From assembly GCA_002633005.1 (NCBI GenBank), contig NMRA01000369.1, positions 151,881 to 215,880 on the forward strand: a stretch of 64,000 bases of DNA, in the 5' to 3' direction. The DNA comes from Phoronis australis (taxonomy: Eukaryota > Phoronida > Phoronidae). The notes beneath the pieces are model-generated. The model was not told the DNA's origin, searched no databases, and saw only the letters and a list, made by a program, of their open reading frames with translations. Below, piece by piece: positions 38,401 to 50,070 of this stretch. Each line of letters starts with the position of its first letter. The first letter of the stretch is position 1. Both the position numbers and the translations under genes were made by a program.

Positions 38401-41400
38401 TAGTCTTATACAAATTGAGTCGCTTTCCCATTAGAAGCGAAACTACGCTTTTACCGAAGTCAAAAGTTAACTCCGGTAGTTAATCTTCATGCGAAACTTC
38501 GCTTAAAATAGTAGGATTTAAAAACGAAGCTTCAGTGCTCACCGAACCTCCAGTGGTAGGCATAGTGGGAAAACTAAAGACGAAGCTTCGTCAAAGTTAT
38601 CGGTAGGGGTTGCGGCAACGATATATGATCACGCGACACTCGCAAAACGCGTTATTGTAGCGTAGCCGACGTGCTCTCAATAGACGGACGTAAATAGAGA
38701 ATCCTATACTCGTCCCAGGTTAATGACATGGCCAAAACCTCTTGGGAATTTCGTCAAAATCCCTCAGCTTTTTTGTTTTCTCACATGAACCGTAAAAACG
38801 ACCTTTTTGCCGAAAAACTCGACATGTATAAAACTTTCAACCACATGACGTAACTTTAGTAAAAACACGCTTGTGCAATGTAAAATAATTCAGTTACTTT
38901 TTGTTAATAGTTTTATTTTAAACTTAGCAATTTCAAATTGCTTTGAGCTTTCGTAGCAAATATTCAAGTTAGGAATTTAGTAAATAGTCTTTGAAGTTGT
39001 ATTATTAAAACTTAAAAAATATTTATGAATAACATTCATCAAGGCTTCCCCGCGTGTGAGCACTGAATTGATCTTGAGACAGCACAGCTAGACAGTCTCA
39101 CCGCGTTTCTTGAGTTGGGTTTCGTCTCCATTTGAATGAACTTGGATACGGAATTCGCCGCCGAAGATGGATCCGTTTAAGAAGTTGTTTGCATGTCCTT
39201 CCGACTGGGAATACGGGCAGTTGCGACACCCGATTTGTCAATCATAACCTTGTCACCTTCTCGTAATCCTCGTTTGGTTGGCTGTCATGGCGATAACTTC
39301 GATATCGCTGTGTAGTCGGAAATGTAATCGAAGTTTCGGCGAACCTTCGGTAAACCGAAGTTCCCATTACGGGAAAGCTACCTTGTTCCGAAAATTTGAT
39401 TTCCTTTACTGAAGTGCTGAACAGGAAGTGCGAAAATCTTGCTAGTGTCGCCTGATCCCTTTCATTAAGCACTCTAATAATCCTTGGTGACAACCGTGAT
39501 ACTTTTTTTGGTTTGTACAAAAAATAACATCATTTTGAACAACTTGAAATCAATTTTACTACCAATTATGACTGCACTCACATTTTTTGCATGATGACGG
39601 CAATTCGTGATAATTTATGTGAATACAATCACTTCTTCACAATCCTTTTTATCGTGGAAAAACGCGGTTTTGGGGTTATTGTTGGTTAGTTATTATGTTT
39701 GACCAGAGTTGTAAACCAGTAAAATTGGTTGTGTTTTTGTGACGTTATTAGAAGTCACTGAAATTCGCGAGGCCGGTCACCTGATTGGCTACTTGCCAAG
39801 TTGATTTTAGCTCTGCTAGCAAAGCATTCTGTCGAATTCCTTCTAGATGGGGCTGCTTTCAAATGTACTACATTTTTGCAGTCACTAATGTCACTTTAAA
39901 TACTTAGTAATAATCCATTAATTTTATTTCAGCCGAGAGAGCTATTTTATTCTAAATCTAATGTGCCTTTTGTTTAGCGCTTTTTCTCGACAGCGTAGAT
40001 AAATTCGTATTGTTCAGTACAAGAAGAGCCTAATCAGACAAAATACCGTTTCCCTGATGACGCTGATGACGACTAATTCTGTTAACATCAAAAATGACTA
40101 GCGATGACTATTAGGGCGGAAGATTTTTATACAGAATTGCTTAGCCAGTTTTATAGAGTTCCTGTTTACTACCCTTCAGTCTTGGTCATCAGGGAACACT
40201 ACTCTGACTATGAATCCGGCTTCTGCCCAGTCGTCATGGCGACGAATTATGGGTAATTTTGTCTGAATGCTTTTGGCTTGAACATGTATAACTGGGTGGA
40301 GTTCATTAACGCTAGGACCTCGTTAAATAGTAAGAGTTCGCGAGATTACGTGAAATATCGCCGTGTATTTTAAATGAGAACACGTGATTATGGATAGATT
40401 ATAACGAGGTCCTACCGTAGGTCCTAGCGTTGCGTTCTTGTTCCCGTTTAGTGTAACATCTCATAGTTGCAGTTTCCAACATTCAAGGAATCTTCGAGCT
40501 GGAACTCGAGACTATTGTTGACATTATCTGTTCTACTTAAGCACGAAGTAAAGCCAAATGCCTTGGATTGTGTATTCGAGCATTATGGTTTATTAATCAG
40601 GTGCGATTCGGGTCAAATTTGCTCTTGATGATCCCTAAATTTGACTTACAAACTTGAGTTCAATCTCGAGATTTCAAGTTCTGACCCGAGGTTATAGCTT
40701 TAATGGTCGGGTCGTCAAGTGCAAAATAGTATTACACTTTCATTCACGAAAATTATGATGTAGTGGAGCACACGATAATAGATAAATGTTGTTATCTCGA
40801 GTTTGTATTAAAGCAAAACAGAAAATGTCAAAGATAACTTCAGGAGATCGAGTTTGAGTTAGAAGAGTTGCCTAAACCAGTCAACGTCTTCTGCTTAGAT
40901 ATGTTATATACGTATTTTTAGAGAGATGGCGTTTCCAGTCAAAGACGTTTAAAAGACATAGAAGACTCGGTTCAGCCACATTATAAACAATGGAAACGCT
41001 TGTATCAAGATCAAGAATACGAGAACGAAGTTCTAAAGGTCGACAGCACCCAAGCTTTCCCTATAGGTAATACCAGCAGTTACAGTTTCTAGCATCATTG
41101 TTGGCAATCTTTCCTCCCAGTGCTCTTTTTCAGTCATGAATACAATTCTTTTACCGCGAGGTTTGTTATTTCGTAGTATGCCACCTGCAGTTCTTCTCTC
41201 ACGAGTCGTCTCTCATTTCTTTTGTCACGCACCACAAGTTTGTTCTTGGCGAACATATTTCTTTCATCAAGAACATAGCGGATTTAGGGGGGCAGGGGGC
41301 CCGCTCCCCCTCCCCTTCTGCCGCAAGCAAAGTGAAACAGCAACAGCGTGAAACGTGAGAAAATATTGAGTTTAGTAACTAGGATTTGTAGCGGATGAGG

Positions 41401-44400
41401 GAGTCCTCAGAATCGGCAGAATCGTGTTCCCGTTTTTTTTTTTTTTTTTTTTTACTCCACCGATACATTTTCTGAACCTGAAAAGGTCCACATCCTTGGT
41501 CCCCGCAACTTTCAGGCCGCCTGTGCACACATACAGTCGCGCTTTGCCCAAGGCAACATGTTGGAGACATGTATGACATGTTGGGCCCCCTTATGGTATC
41601 CTAGATCCGCCACTGAAGAACCGGCTACATAGTATCAAATAGAAGTAGTACCGGACAGAGAATGAGAAGAACTGTGCTTCTTGGGGATAGAAAGTAGTTC
41701 GAAAAAACAGAAAAGAAATGTTCGAGCTCTTGCGAAGAGCAGATGTATTGCTGACTAAAACAAAGTCAGTGAAGTCTGCTATCTAGGAAATTTGTCTAAC
41801 CTGAACGTATAATCTTGAATTCAGCTCAATCTATGATGCATGCAGTGCGCTTACAGGGAACATTGTATAGCCAGTTAATTGTAAAGGCCTTTGAATTAGT
41901 AAGTGTTAAAACATTTACGTGATTAATGTGTTTTTCATAAAAAGTTTAAGAAAACGTTCAACGAAGAGCTTTCAGGTAATACTCGCCGCTGTGAAAGTGC
42001 GGCAGCGCATTTCGTATTCAAGTCCTCTCCTTTATAGTTCCGGTAAAAAGTACTGCTTTGTTCTAGTTCGTGGCAGTCTACAAAGTAGTTTAATATACCA
42101 ATCAATGAAAAGTAGCCAGACCTTGTGAGGTGATCGCGAGACTTGACTTACTAACCGCATTATCTTTTGTATCTGCATCATATTATCGCAAATGACATTG
42201 GGGAAATTTTCAGGTTAAGTAGTCCACAGATTTATAAATTAGCAAAGTTTTGGAATGTCATTGTGTACGCGATACTACAGTGAATGATCCAATCACGCTG
42301 GTGATAACACTGTAACCTACAATTCTTTCAGATCGTAGTTACGTAGCCTAAAATGTATGGAAATGATAATTTGGACTACATCGTTTTTTAATTTGACGTT
42401 TCGTCTTGAAAACTTCAAACAAGATGTGGCCATATAAATATGCGCAGTTAGCATAAGGTCCTGAGTTCGAGTCCCGGTCGGGGGCAAATATCTTTTCAGA
42501 CTTCTGTTCATTAGGTCCCATGATGTGACCAACAGGTGGCGTGCTGACCATCAGACTTAAACAAGTTTGTGAACATTTGTTGTTCTGCTATCATAGTGTC
42601 TTTCTTTTGCTAAATTTTGCTAAAAGACATAGTTACGCGACTCAGTTGATGGAGCATTGGTATGAAGTCAAACTCAAATTAAACAGGCTTTACATTTTCA
42701 GAAATAATAAATACATTTTTACCGAGTTAACATATAGTTTCAGGGGCGGGTTTAGGGGGGAAGGGGNTGAGTTTTGTAGATACCTCAGTGTTTAAATAAA
42801 GTGACTTGACCACACAGACGCTATCAATAATGGCACCCCGTGCCTTTCGTTTTAGTCAGGTCACAAGGTCTTGTCCAACTTTGGAGTGACTGAGGCTCGG
42901 CCCGGCCCTATCGCAGCATCCTTGATTGACAAATGCATTAATTTTTATGTTTTTGGAAACCACGGTAGCTTATTCTACTTCTACCCCGGGAACCAGCGAA
43001 TGGTCCTGACTCTTGAGAGTTTGGAGATCAGATCACACAAGTCTACTCGAGACATCACTATGCATCGCAAATAAAGTTGGTCATGGCACGGCCATTGTAC
43101 TGTTAAATAACATGCCATTGTACTGTTAAATAACATGCCATTGACCTTGCCTGGCTATTGCCAAGTCCACTTTTTACCCCATGCGTCATTTGTCATTGCG
43201 TGCAATCCAAAAATAAAATGCCATGGTAGTTGCTTAGCGTGATGGACACTTCGTGCGTATTTAACAGTTTGCATTGCAATTACTAGAACTACATTTCCAC
43301 AGTATTTGGTAGTTAAGAAATTAATTAAGGGCGTGATAGGACTTGACTTCCGCCATTCCCACTAAGAACGTTGAAACGCGAACGACTCAAGAAAAGACAG
43401 AGTCTGTTTTGGTTGGTCAACTCTTCAAACTGTGAATACGCCAGTTACTTGCAATTGGGTTGCCGGTTCATTCGCCATGGCAGCAACAGGGCCAGACAAC
43501 TGTGGTATTTTTCTAAATCCCAAAATAAAGCACTTCGATTTCGAATTCTACATTGACAGCTAAACAGCAGCAAAATCCCACTCTTATTCACACTGAAATG
43601 AAATAATTGATGATAGTTTAAACAAATAACTGTTTTTGTTTGAGCCAGAATGCCTTCACATGGAGACTTTGGAAGGTGACTACGTGTACACATCAGATGG
43701 CAGGAAGGAAGTTTGCGGAATGTACATTGTAGGGGAACCAGATGTGTTGGTGCATGTCGACGTATTATCGGTCAATGCAGACTGCAAGCAAGGAGCCATA
43801 GTCAGCGTATGTATATGTGCTTGTTTTCTTTCGGTTATCAGCTTGTAGATTTAAGCAGTTAAATCGCTCGCGCAGGGAATGGATCGTCGCTTTTGTGTAA
43901 GCACATTTTGGTACAGTGTTCTACGAACGGTGTAAGCGCAAGTATTTTCTTAAATTTATCAAGCCTTAATCTTGTGATAGTTTTCAAAATATGTTAAGTT
44001 CTTTCCACTGAACATTCAAAAGCGCTCTTTCCATTCACCTTTCAAAGGTGGATCAAAGATATACCATGGCATTAGCAGACGTTTGAGGTTTCGTAGCTTA
44101 ACATTTTTTAACAAGTAAAACGACACGCGTAAAAACACCAATTTTCATTGGGCTAATTATCATTTGCCCACGTGTTTTTCAGTGAATGCGTCATCCCTGC
44201 ATGTTTCTATACATGTACTTAACTACACCTTGTGGGAGCTGTTAGGCACGCATGCGCGGAAGTGTTTGTTACTAACTTGGCAATTGTTGTTGATTATTTT
44301 GACTTGTCCGCAGATGCAGTCATCTGTCGTTTTAGAAAATATTAACGGTAATTTTTTAAATTCAAACCCCTTTAAAATGTTTCTAATATTCCACAAAGCG

Positions 44401-47400
44401 TTAAAACTGAATTCATTGACTGGTCAAGATGTTCATTTTAGTGTGATGTTTTTTATGAAGTTCGTATCAATTTAAATAATACCTAAAGAAACAAGGCAGC
44501 TATTGGCTAGTTTCGATTAAATCGGTTAGATATTATAGAATCAAAGATGTCATTCAATATCCATCCGAATGCACTTATGAACTTAATTAATTTTAAAAAG
44601 CGTGATACCGCACCATGCCCTTGATGATTTCAACTCCATTCGTGAGTTTAGCACTGTAATAATACGTACATGTGGTAATGTCAGACCGCAGCTGCTGCAG
44701 GTGTAGTGTTTCTGAGAAATCGAACCCTGCGCAGCTACCTTTTACTGCGTGTACAGTACACAATACATACATATGTACAGTGTAGTAACCTGTGAATTTA
44801 ATTAAATTAAATTAAAGATATTACATCTCGAACACATGTGTCTCGAGACAATCAATTTTCTTTGTACTAAGCAAAGTATATGTAATTGTAGTTTGTCGAC
44901 GGCTGGGAGCTTCAGGGTGAATACTTCCCCTCCGTGGAAGATCATGTTCTTCCGCCGGAAGAGCGTTTCGCAGAAAGCTGTGGGATGGATATACCAAAGC
45001 GATTCACGGCTCATCAGAATGCAGCTGTAATTCAGTTTCTCCTACCCAAGAAGGGACAAGGGTTTACCATACGAGTTTCCTTTAAGAAAATAAACCGACG
45101 TAAGTTCTTTAATTCTCCGGCCGCTTCCCAAAAACGCAGTGTTGAGAATTGTCATCGACTTATTCTTCGATGACGGTTGTACAAATTAATAGTTTAAAGT
45201 ATAACTTTATCTCGTAACGTTATGATTGACTACAACGGTGACAATCAAAATTCGCATGCGTAAACCTGCCATGAAACGCGTAAATAGTGTAACGATAAAA
45301 GTGTCATGGGACATCATTTATATCAGAAGTAGCCTATCCACAAAACATAAAACCCACTTCACTGGAAAGAAAACTTTCAACCAAATAATTGAGTAGACTA
45401 TGAGTACATTTGGAGTTGAGCGTTTTATGAAAAAACGTAGGCTTTTTATCCGCACTACAGCGAAGTAGTCACCAGGGTGTGATTAATGTTGTAAACAATT
45501 AGTGGCATAACTTTTTATGGTGTTGTAATCACAATGTGCGACGTTGCCTACTATGCAACGATTCATTGTTTTAATGCAATACAAAGAGGATTGATTTGTG
45601 GTCTGCACTGGCCCTTTCGAAGAAACGCGTGCGTTCTTAGTCAGGCGGTGACCATGACCAGAGGGTGATGCTTAGGACTGTGAGCACGTTGGAAAAATTT
45701 CATGGGGCAAACTGGAAACCGAGGAACAGGGACAGACAAAGTTCTGAATTCTCCGGATGGTTCAAATTTGTAGATGAAGCGGCGACCTACAGAGGAGAAC
45801 ATTAAGGGACGCACCTGGGACCCGTTTCACTATTTAGGCTGCCCGAAATTCAAACCTTTTCTTGCAAAACAGGTCCCGAATTTGGTAGTTTTAATTAAAA
45901 ATTCGATTGCTACTAGGCCTATATACGAATTCTTCAGCATTTCGGTTAGCCAATGGGCTTAAAATGCCATGAAATCGACCTACAGTCGTGCATTAAAAAG
46001 TTTGATTTTTGGAACGTTTCGTTTCAGCATGTAACGTTGTATCCATGTATCCAACCGGCGTTTATACGTTACGTAACTTTGGAAGAAAAATCAACTGCAG
46101 TGTTGCAGTCATCTATCCGGTCAGCGTCAAAATACTGGCCATTGATGTTGGTCAGTCCGACAAAAAGGGTGACGTCAGCGCCAAGCATACAAGGACAAAA
46201 ACGGAAGTGAGTCGGTTACGTTATTAAAAAGTAAACCATTCGGCTTCGGCCCTTGTTCACTGATCATGGGGTGCATTTGTTGGACTTTGCCGGTTCCGTC
46301 CGCCATCTGTCAATTGACTCAGACATCTGATTGGTCGGCTTTGATAGGTTTCGAAAGGTATTGACGCCCAGCGCCTTAACAAAACATCTGGGTTACGTTG
46401 ATCTTTTCGTGTTCAAAAGTAAAAGTGGGTAGAGTTCAGAAGCTGTCTCGCGGCTAGAACATTTAGGCAAAATCACGTGATCTCGTTAAAAATACACAGC
46501 AAAATCTCGCATAATCTCGCGAAGTTTTGCTTTTCTAGCAAGGTCTTAGCCGAGATCGAGGTGCTGGTAAACGTTATCGAACTCCATCTTGATCTCGGTC
46601 ACACGAATACGTTCAACGTATGGCCTTTATGTTCAAAAGTTTGGAGAAGGCGACCGTGCGTTGCATTTTTTTGAAAAGATTCTATCATTGTTGGTCTAAT
46701 TATTGACTTCCTGGAGCACTTCTTTCAGTGTGAAGAATTAGATAACGTTCAGCTGTTGGACGGCACTGGCCTAAGTACTTCTAAGATGCGTAAAGTCCTT
46801 CCGCCCATCTGTGGGATCATTTCATTACCAGGTACGTACATGTATTTTCTTCACAATTTCTCTTTTACATTATACTTGGCAAAAATACCAAAGGACTGTG
46901 GCTCGCACCACAAGTCATGCAGCCCTCTAAACATTGTTCGCTGCCGTTCAGTTGCTCTGAGATGAGTAAGTTGGTAAAGTAAATTAATTTATTTTTCCAC
47001 TTTTCATTGTTGGAAAACACTCGTTTTTGTTACCACAAGTATGCCGTACTTACATCTGAAAAAATATTTCATAAGGTATCAAAATTAATATTTTGAGTTG
47101 TGGGGGAGACTAGGGTGAGTTGAGCCACACAGAGAGTACAGCCACCCCCTCTAAGTCAGATAAGCATTAAGTATCCGGTTGATGATGGCATTTATGGGTC
47201 AGTATAGGTGGCACAACGTGTACTCGGCATAAGAACGTAAGGACATCACAGATTGGTGTGAGGAGCGTTTGTTCGAAATTGTTCCTTTCTTGTACATGTG
47301 CTGATACGAAAGTAAAAGAAGGGCATAAATTATACTTTCGTCGTAATTTTTATTTCAATACCGAACCCGGTTTTGGAACACCTAACTCGTGTACACGTTA

Positions 47401-49372
47401 TAACATATAGAAGTTTTCTAAATCAATGAGCCAATTGGTACGAGTTGACTTGAGCCGTAGCTCTCCCGACAATTTAGACCAGTGTATAAAAAAATTGCTG
47501 TTCACTATCTCAGTCTTTTCACTATCTGTGCCTGGCATACACACTAGGAGGGCTTGCTTCGAGACAGTTTCTCCTTATTGCAGTAAAATATGATTGGTTG
47601 ACACTCCGACAGCAAGTTTTAATCAGACACATGTATGGAAACTGCCTGGAGAGAAAAGCCGCAGAGCATTTTTATATAACTTCAAGACTCATGCATGATT
47701 TACAAAGCTGTAGAAAAGCCTAAGCTAATTCTCCTTGACGTTACGCTAACTATCTTCCAAATGCATGAGTTCAGCCACTTGACAAATATTTTTAACAAAA
47801 CCAGATTAAGATACAGAACGAGTTTTGGCTCCAGTTGACTGTTCCACTTTACGGTAGGTTAATGATCAATTTTCAATATAGTTATGCGATCCGTATGCTT
47901 AATTTATTCACAACTCAAGGAAGTACGGGCCATGAACGAAAAAGTGGCTCAACGCATCCTCCTGGTCTACACATATCTTACGGTTGGTAGCGCAAAGGAA
48001 GACAAACTAAAGACGACAAACTAACTCTCAGTATTCTTGTCTTCCTAAAACCACTTTGAGGTGGTGATGTAGTAACGTTATTTCTAAAATTAATCGGGTC
48101 TATTTATACCAGCCTCTAGCCTAATTTATGGCACGTTTCGGTCGGTCATTACTCCGGCCATCTTCAGGGTGGTGTTAACAACGTTCTAACTAGTACGGGT
48201 GTATGATATACACTCATGGTTGTCAGTGATGAGCTGTTTTTTTCTGTCGTGCCAATGTAAACAGGCTGCAGGTTGACGCAAATAGACCAAAATATCTTGC
48301 AAATTGGTCAATTTTTTAATATGACCTATGTTGCAATCTCATTCGCATCCGGGCATTCACAATCGACTGGATATTGTTCATAAGTAAAGAATTTAGAGTA
48401 ATTTTCTTCAGAATGACGGTTTTCCGATATCAGAGTTATAACAACAATCCAGAAAGCTCTTCGTAATCGCACCATAAACACCGGTGACGAGTTATTTATT
48501 GATCAGCCAACCATAATTGCTTGGACCAGTTCCATTCGCTCTTACGTAAAGTAGTCAAAATTGCATGTACGTCAACCAATTTCCGGGTGTTTACATGGGT
48601 TGGAATCCCTGTTAAAGCTATTACAGGCACAAAATACTAAAGATATCATGCCATTATTATGCACAGATTGCGTCTAAAATAGTACCACACGCAATCTGTC
48701 ACACGCGCTTACATAAACAGCGGACTTTTTTTTTGTTCATGCCCACTAGTGAAACGGAAGTTGAACTCCTCGAAACCCCCTTTAGATCCACCGCTACTAT
48801 CCGTTCAAAAACTTTCCAAGTTCGAAATATAATCTGGAGGCATTATTTCATAAGGGTGATAATGAATACGAGCCGCCTTGGAATGGTATGAATGTTCCAA
48901 AATTCAGATAAACATTTTCAGATGTTTAGTAGAGGGATACGTCGCATTATTACGATGTAGGTCAGGGAGTAATCATGGACACATAGTATCCGTGAATTTT
49001 ACTCTTGACTTTCCATCGCCGGTGACACCTCACATTATGGGAACGAGTCTTTTCTTCAAACTGATTACAACTTTGCCATTGTAAAAATATAATGTTTCTA
49101 ATCTGGAAGATAGTAAACTTGGATTTCAAAAAATTAAGGTAAAAACAGGATTGACATTCGTAATACAATTTCAAACTGCTTTTAAAGCCGAAACCATTCA
49201 AACGCACAATCTTTAATTTGACTTGGTTTCTACAGTTTCAGGTAATTTCACGTTAGCGTGCCAAAGCTCTGTTGTTAGATTGGTGTCGTCTGGGACGTAT
49301 TACAATACAATAACGGTGGACTTCGCCGAAACAGCGGAGAGCCAGTTGACAGAATGCGTGAAAAGAAAGTAA
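29400..49372 (+). CDS. CRHBP: Corticotropin-releasing hormone-binding protein, complete
   Basis: Seven exons (29400-29474, 40922-41066, 43649-43806, 44892-45099, 46028-46206, 46729-46831, 49242-49372) join with consistent phases (0,1,0,1,0,1) into 332 residues; human CRHBP has 322 and also seven exons. The secreted protein binds CRF/urocortin-type peptides and limits their action. Residues 1 to about 18 form a signal peptide, then a charged linker leads to the CRF-BP fold from residue 75. Ten cysteines (75, 96, 119, 156, 197, 219, 256, 283, 296, 328) match the five vertebrate disulfides; spacings of 21, 23, 37, 22, 27 and 13 are identical. Landmarks are VDGWELQGEYFPS, PCNVVS, NCSVAVIYP (conserved glycosylation sequon) and DGTGLSTSKM. 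The tail after the last Cys is only VKRK. The gene converges on ERH. The product assignment is secure; exon 1 is the least certain part. Confidence 0.95.
29921..29973 (+). repeat. Direct repeat flanking CRHBP exon 1 (downstream copy)
   Basis: Counterpart of 28696-28747, with shared blocks TAGGACA, GCTCCCGC and TTGCGAAAC. It could be a remnant of a local duplication or two copies of a dispersed element. Confidence 0.55.
30735..30805. repeat. Cluster of CGTGTTTAACACG-type palindromes
   Basis: Three near-copies in a row: TTCGTGTTTAACACGAA, then TTCGTGTTTTATCACGA and CGCGTTTAACACGAA, separated by short A/T tracts. They look like an iterated palindromic site or the core of a small foldback element. 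Confidence 0.65.
33131..33394. mobile_element. Foldback MITE-like element with 55-bp inverted ends
   Basis: The outer arms (about 33131-33197 and 33336-33394) are imperfect inverted repeats; both carry the AATGACTTATT and GAATTTCGGGC blocks or their complements. Inside are two copies of the palindrome CCTATATTAATATAGG plus a related CCATATTAATTTAGAGG, and a GC-rich core with GCGGTCGAAAAGCGGGAGCG. No coding capacity. No clean target duplication was identified. Confidence 0.75.
33395..35979. other. CRHBP intron 1, middle part
   Basis: AT-rich with no exon recognised. The 35291-35345 stretch shares GCTCTTAACATACCCCAT-like sequence with 52508-52562 and is a dispersed repeat copy. Confidence 0.4.
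35291..35345 (+). repeat. Dispersed repeat fragment, copy 1
   Basis: Shares the block CACAACTCATAGCTCTTAAC and a following CCCATTTTTTAG with 52508-52562, in the same orientation. Both lie after GC-rich sequence resembling transposon ends. Confidence 0.5.
35980..36588. mobile_element. 609-bp DNA transposon with TTAATG duplication and TTACGAGCGTAA iterons
   Basis: The ends are inverted repeats of about 45 bp reading TATGRTGGGCCRTTGRGGGG then AAAGTGTCGCCGG. The element is flanked by TTAATG (35974-35979 and 36589-36594). The inner flanks carry at least seven copies of ACGAGCGTAA or its complement, often as TTACGAGCGTAA palindromes. The unique core includes a 20-codon frame from ATG at about 36234 (MADQIAAAMSAIVQERAAQQ, stop). 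That frame could be the stub of a deleted transposase or accessory gene. The superfamily is not identified. Confidence 0.8.
36595..40307. other. CRHBP intron 1, last part
   Basis: No exon recognised. At 38420-38610 and 39320-39370 there are repeated GAAGCTTCG/CGAAGTTTCGGC-type short palindromes, which may be remnants of small foldback elements. Confidence 0.4.
38094..38151 (+). repeat. 29-bp tandem duplication
   Basis: Two identical 29-bp units beginning CCTTTAATTAATTGTTATTT. Confidence 0.95.
40308..40431. mobile_element. 124-bp MITE-like element
   Basis: Begins AACGCTAGGACCTCGTTA and ends in the inverted form, with the extra motif AGGTCCTAC duplicated in the right arm. No coding capacity, and no convincing target duplication was recognised. 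Confidence 0.65.
40922..41066 (+). CDS. CRHBP: CRHBP exon 2 (charged linker)
   Basis: Follows the acceptor TATTTTTAG and ends before GTAATA in phase 1. It encodes a charged segment (RDGVSSQRRLKDIED to STQAFPI) equivalent to the poorly conserved region before the first disulfide of vertebrate CRHBP. The frame is open and joins Glu-Cys-Leu of exon 3 exactly. Confidence 0.85.
41274..41615 (+). mobile_element. Family A DNA transposon, short version, copy 2
   Basis: 342 bp with the same ends as 4429-4768. A perfect 5-bp duplication AAGAA flanks it (41269-41273 and 41616-41620). It differs from copy 1 by scattered substitutions and a long internal T tract (about 41434-41454). It lies in CRHBP intron 2. 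Confidence 0.85.
42441..42485 (+). repeat. tRNA-like 3' half (SINE fragment)
   Basis: GCGCAGTTAGCATAAGGTCC precedes a B-box-like GAGTTCGAGTCCC. No complete cloverleaf can be drawn. Confidence 0.45.
42741..42767 (+). repeat. Truncated transposon end next to an assembly N
   Basis: CAGGGGCGGGTTTAGGGGGG resembles the family A/hAT-like ends but stops at an N (42767), beyond which the sequence is unrelated. Probably a collapsed or lost insertion. Confidence 0.55.
43091..43143 (+). repeat. 23-bp tandem duplication (2.3 copies)
   Basis: The unit GCCATTGTACTGTTAAATAA plus CAT repeats exactly twice and begins a third time. Confidence 0.95.
43649..43806 (+). CDS. CRHBP: CRHBP exon 3
   Basis: Bounded by TTTGAGCCAG and GTATGT. 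Encodes residues 74-126 with C75, C96 and C119 at the vertebrate spacing, and GEPDVLVHVDVLSVNADC, equivalent to human SEPEEFITIHYDQVSIDC. Confidence 0.95.
44892..45099 (+). CDS. CRHBP: CRHBP exon 4
   Basis: Bounded by AATTGTAG and GTAAGT. Encodes FVDGWELQGEYFPS, then C156 and the strand GFTIRVSFKK, matching human VFDGWILKGEKFPS and GFTLTIK. Confidence 0.95.
46028..46206 (+). CDS. CRHBP: CRHBP exon 5
   Basis: Bounded by TTTCAG and GTGAGT. Encodes CNVVSMYPTGVYTL and NCSVAVIYPVSVKI, the start of the second subdomain, with C197 and C219 spaced 22 apart as in vertebrates. The end of the exon (KKGDVSAKHTRTKTE) is a longer loop than the human one. Confidence 0.95.
46729..46831 (+). CDS. CRHBP: CRHBP exon 6
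   Basis: Bounded by TCTTTCAG and GTACGT. Encodes CEELDNVQLLDGTGLSTSKM up to C283, matching human CEGIGDFVELLGGTGLDPSKM, with identical Cys spacing (27). Confidence 0.95.
46832..49241. other. CRHBP intron 6
   Basis: No coding exon seen inside. It contains a candidate transposon at 47101-47972, listed separately. Confidence 0.5.
47101..47972. mobile_element. Candidate DNA transposon with GTTGAGCCAC ends
   Basis: The left end GAGACTAGGGTGAGTTGAGC and the right end, whose reverse complement reads GTAGACCAGGAGGATGCGTTGAGCCAC, share AGACYAGG and GTTGAGCCAC. Further internal copies of GAGTT(G/C)A(G/C)CCA-like sequence occur at about 47450 and 47765. No transposase frame or clear target duplication was found, so the boundaries are approximate. 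Confidence 0.4.
49242..49372 (+). CDS. CRHBP: CRHBP exon 7 (terminal)
   Basis: Acceptor TACAGTTTCAG. Encodes NFTLACQSSVVRLVSSG, then a final C328 and stop TAA. NFT adds a possible second glycosylation sequon. The C-terminal loop is about nine residues shorter than in human. Confidence 0.95.
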
Positions 49373-49793
49373 ATCGAACGGAAGACAATGGCGGACACAG
49401 AATACGTATAACTGATCGGATTATAATGTACACTTTATTTAACTGCAGTCAAACAGGACTCTGCAACAGCTTGATCTACGCATCGACAACACGAGGGCCT
49501 TATCTGAGGGCAATACAAACACTAAGCATATATAAGTTTCCAACGTCCGACTAAATGCAAACCATTGCAATTGCAGCTGTGTCGGCAACACGACGTTCGT
49601 TTCGTCGCACAATATACTGCAGTAAAGGTGTATTTATAAAGTACTGATTGCATTGCCCGTTAACATTTGTATGCAGCTGCTCCCAAGTGTTTGCCATGAA
49701 GCACAGACACAGTGCGCCACCTGTCTGCAACATACAGCACGATCATCAGTGAATGTCCAGAAGTAGGCCGAACCATATCAGATGAAAATCCAA

Positions 49794-49835
49794 GGTCCTA
49801 TGGACTTGGATTTGGTCCTATGGACTTGGATTTGG
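49794..49835 (+). repeat. 20-bp tandem duplication
   Basis: GGTCCTATGGACTTGGATTT occurs twice in a row. Confidence 0.95.
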
Positions 49836-50070
49836 ACATAGTAGTTTTTAAATGTACTCATGACAAACGTTGAAATGATCTTGGAGTTGAGGTTGGCTTG
49901 AGGAATTAGATTCTTAAAGTGAAATGTAAATACTATTGACTGAAAACTGGCAGGGAACATATGTTTCTATAATTTTATTCTTGTTTGATGGGAGCATTGG
50001 GGAATAATCTCTTTAACCGCATGCAGCGGTATATACATTTGTAAAAGTACCCAGCAAGGTTGATTCTTAC

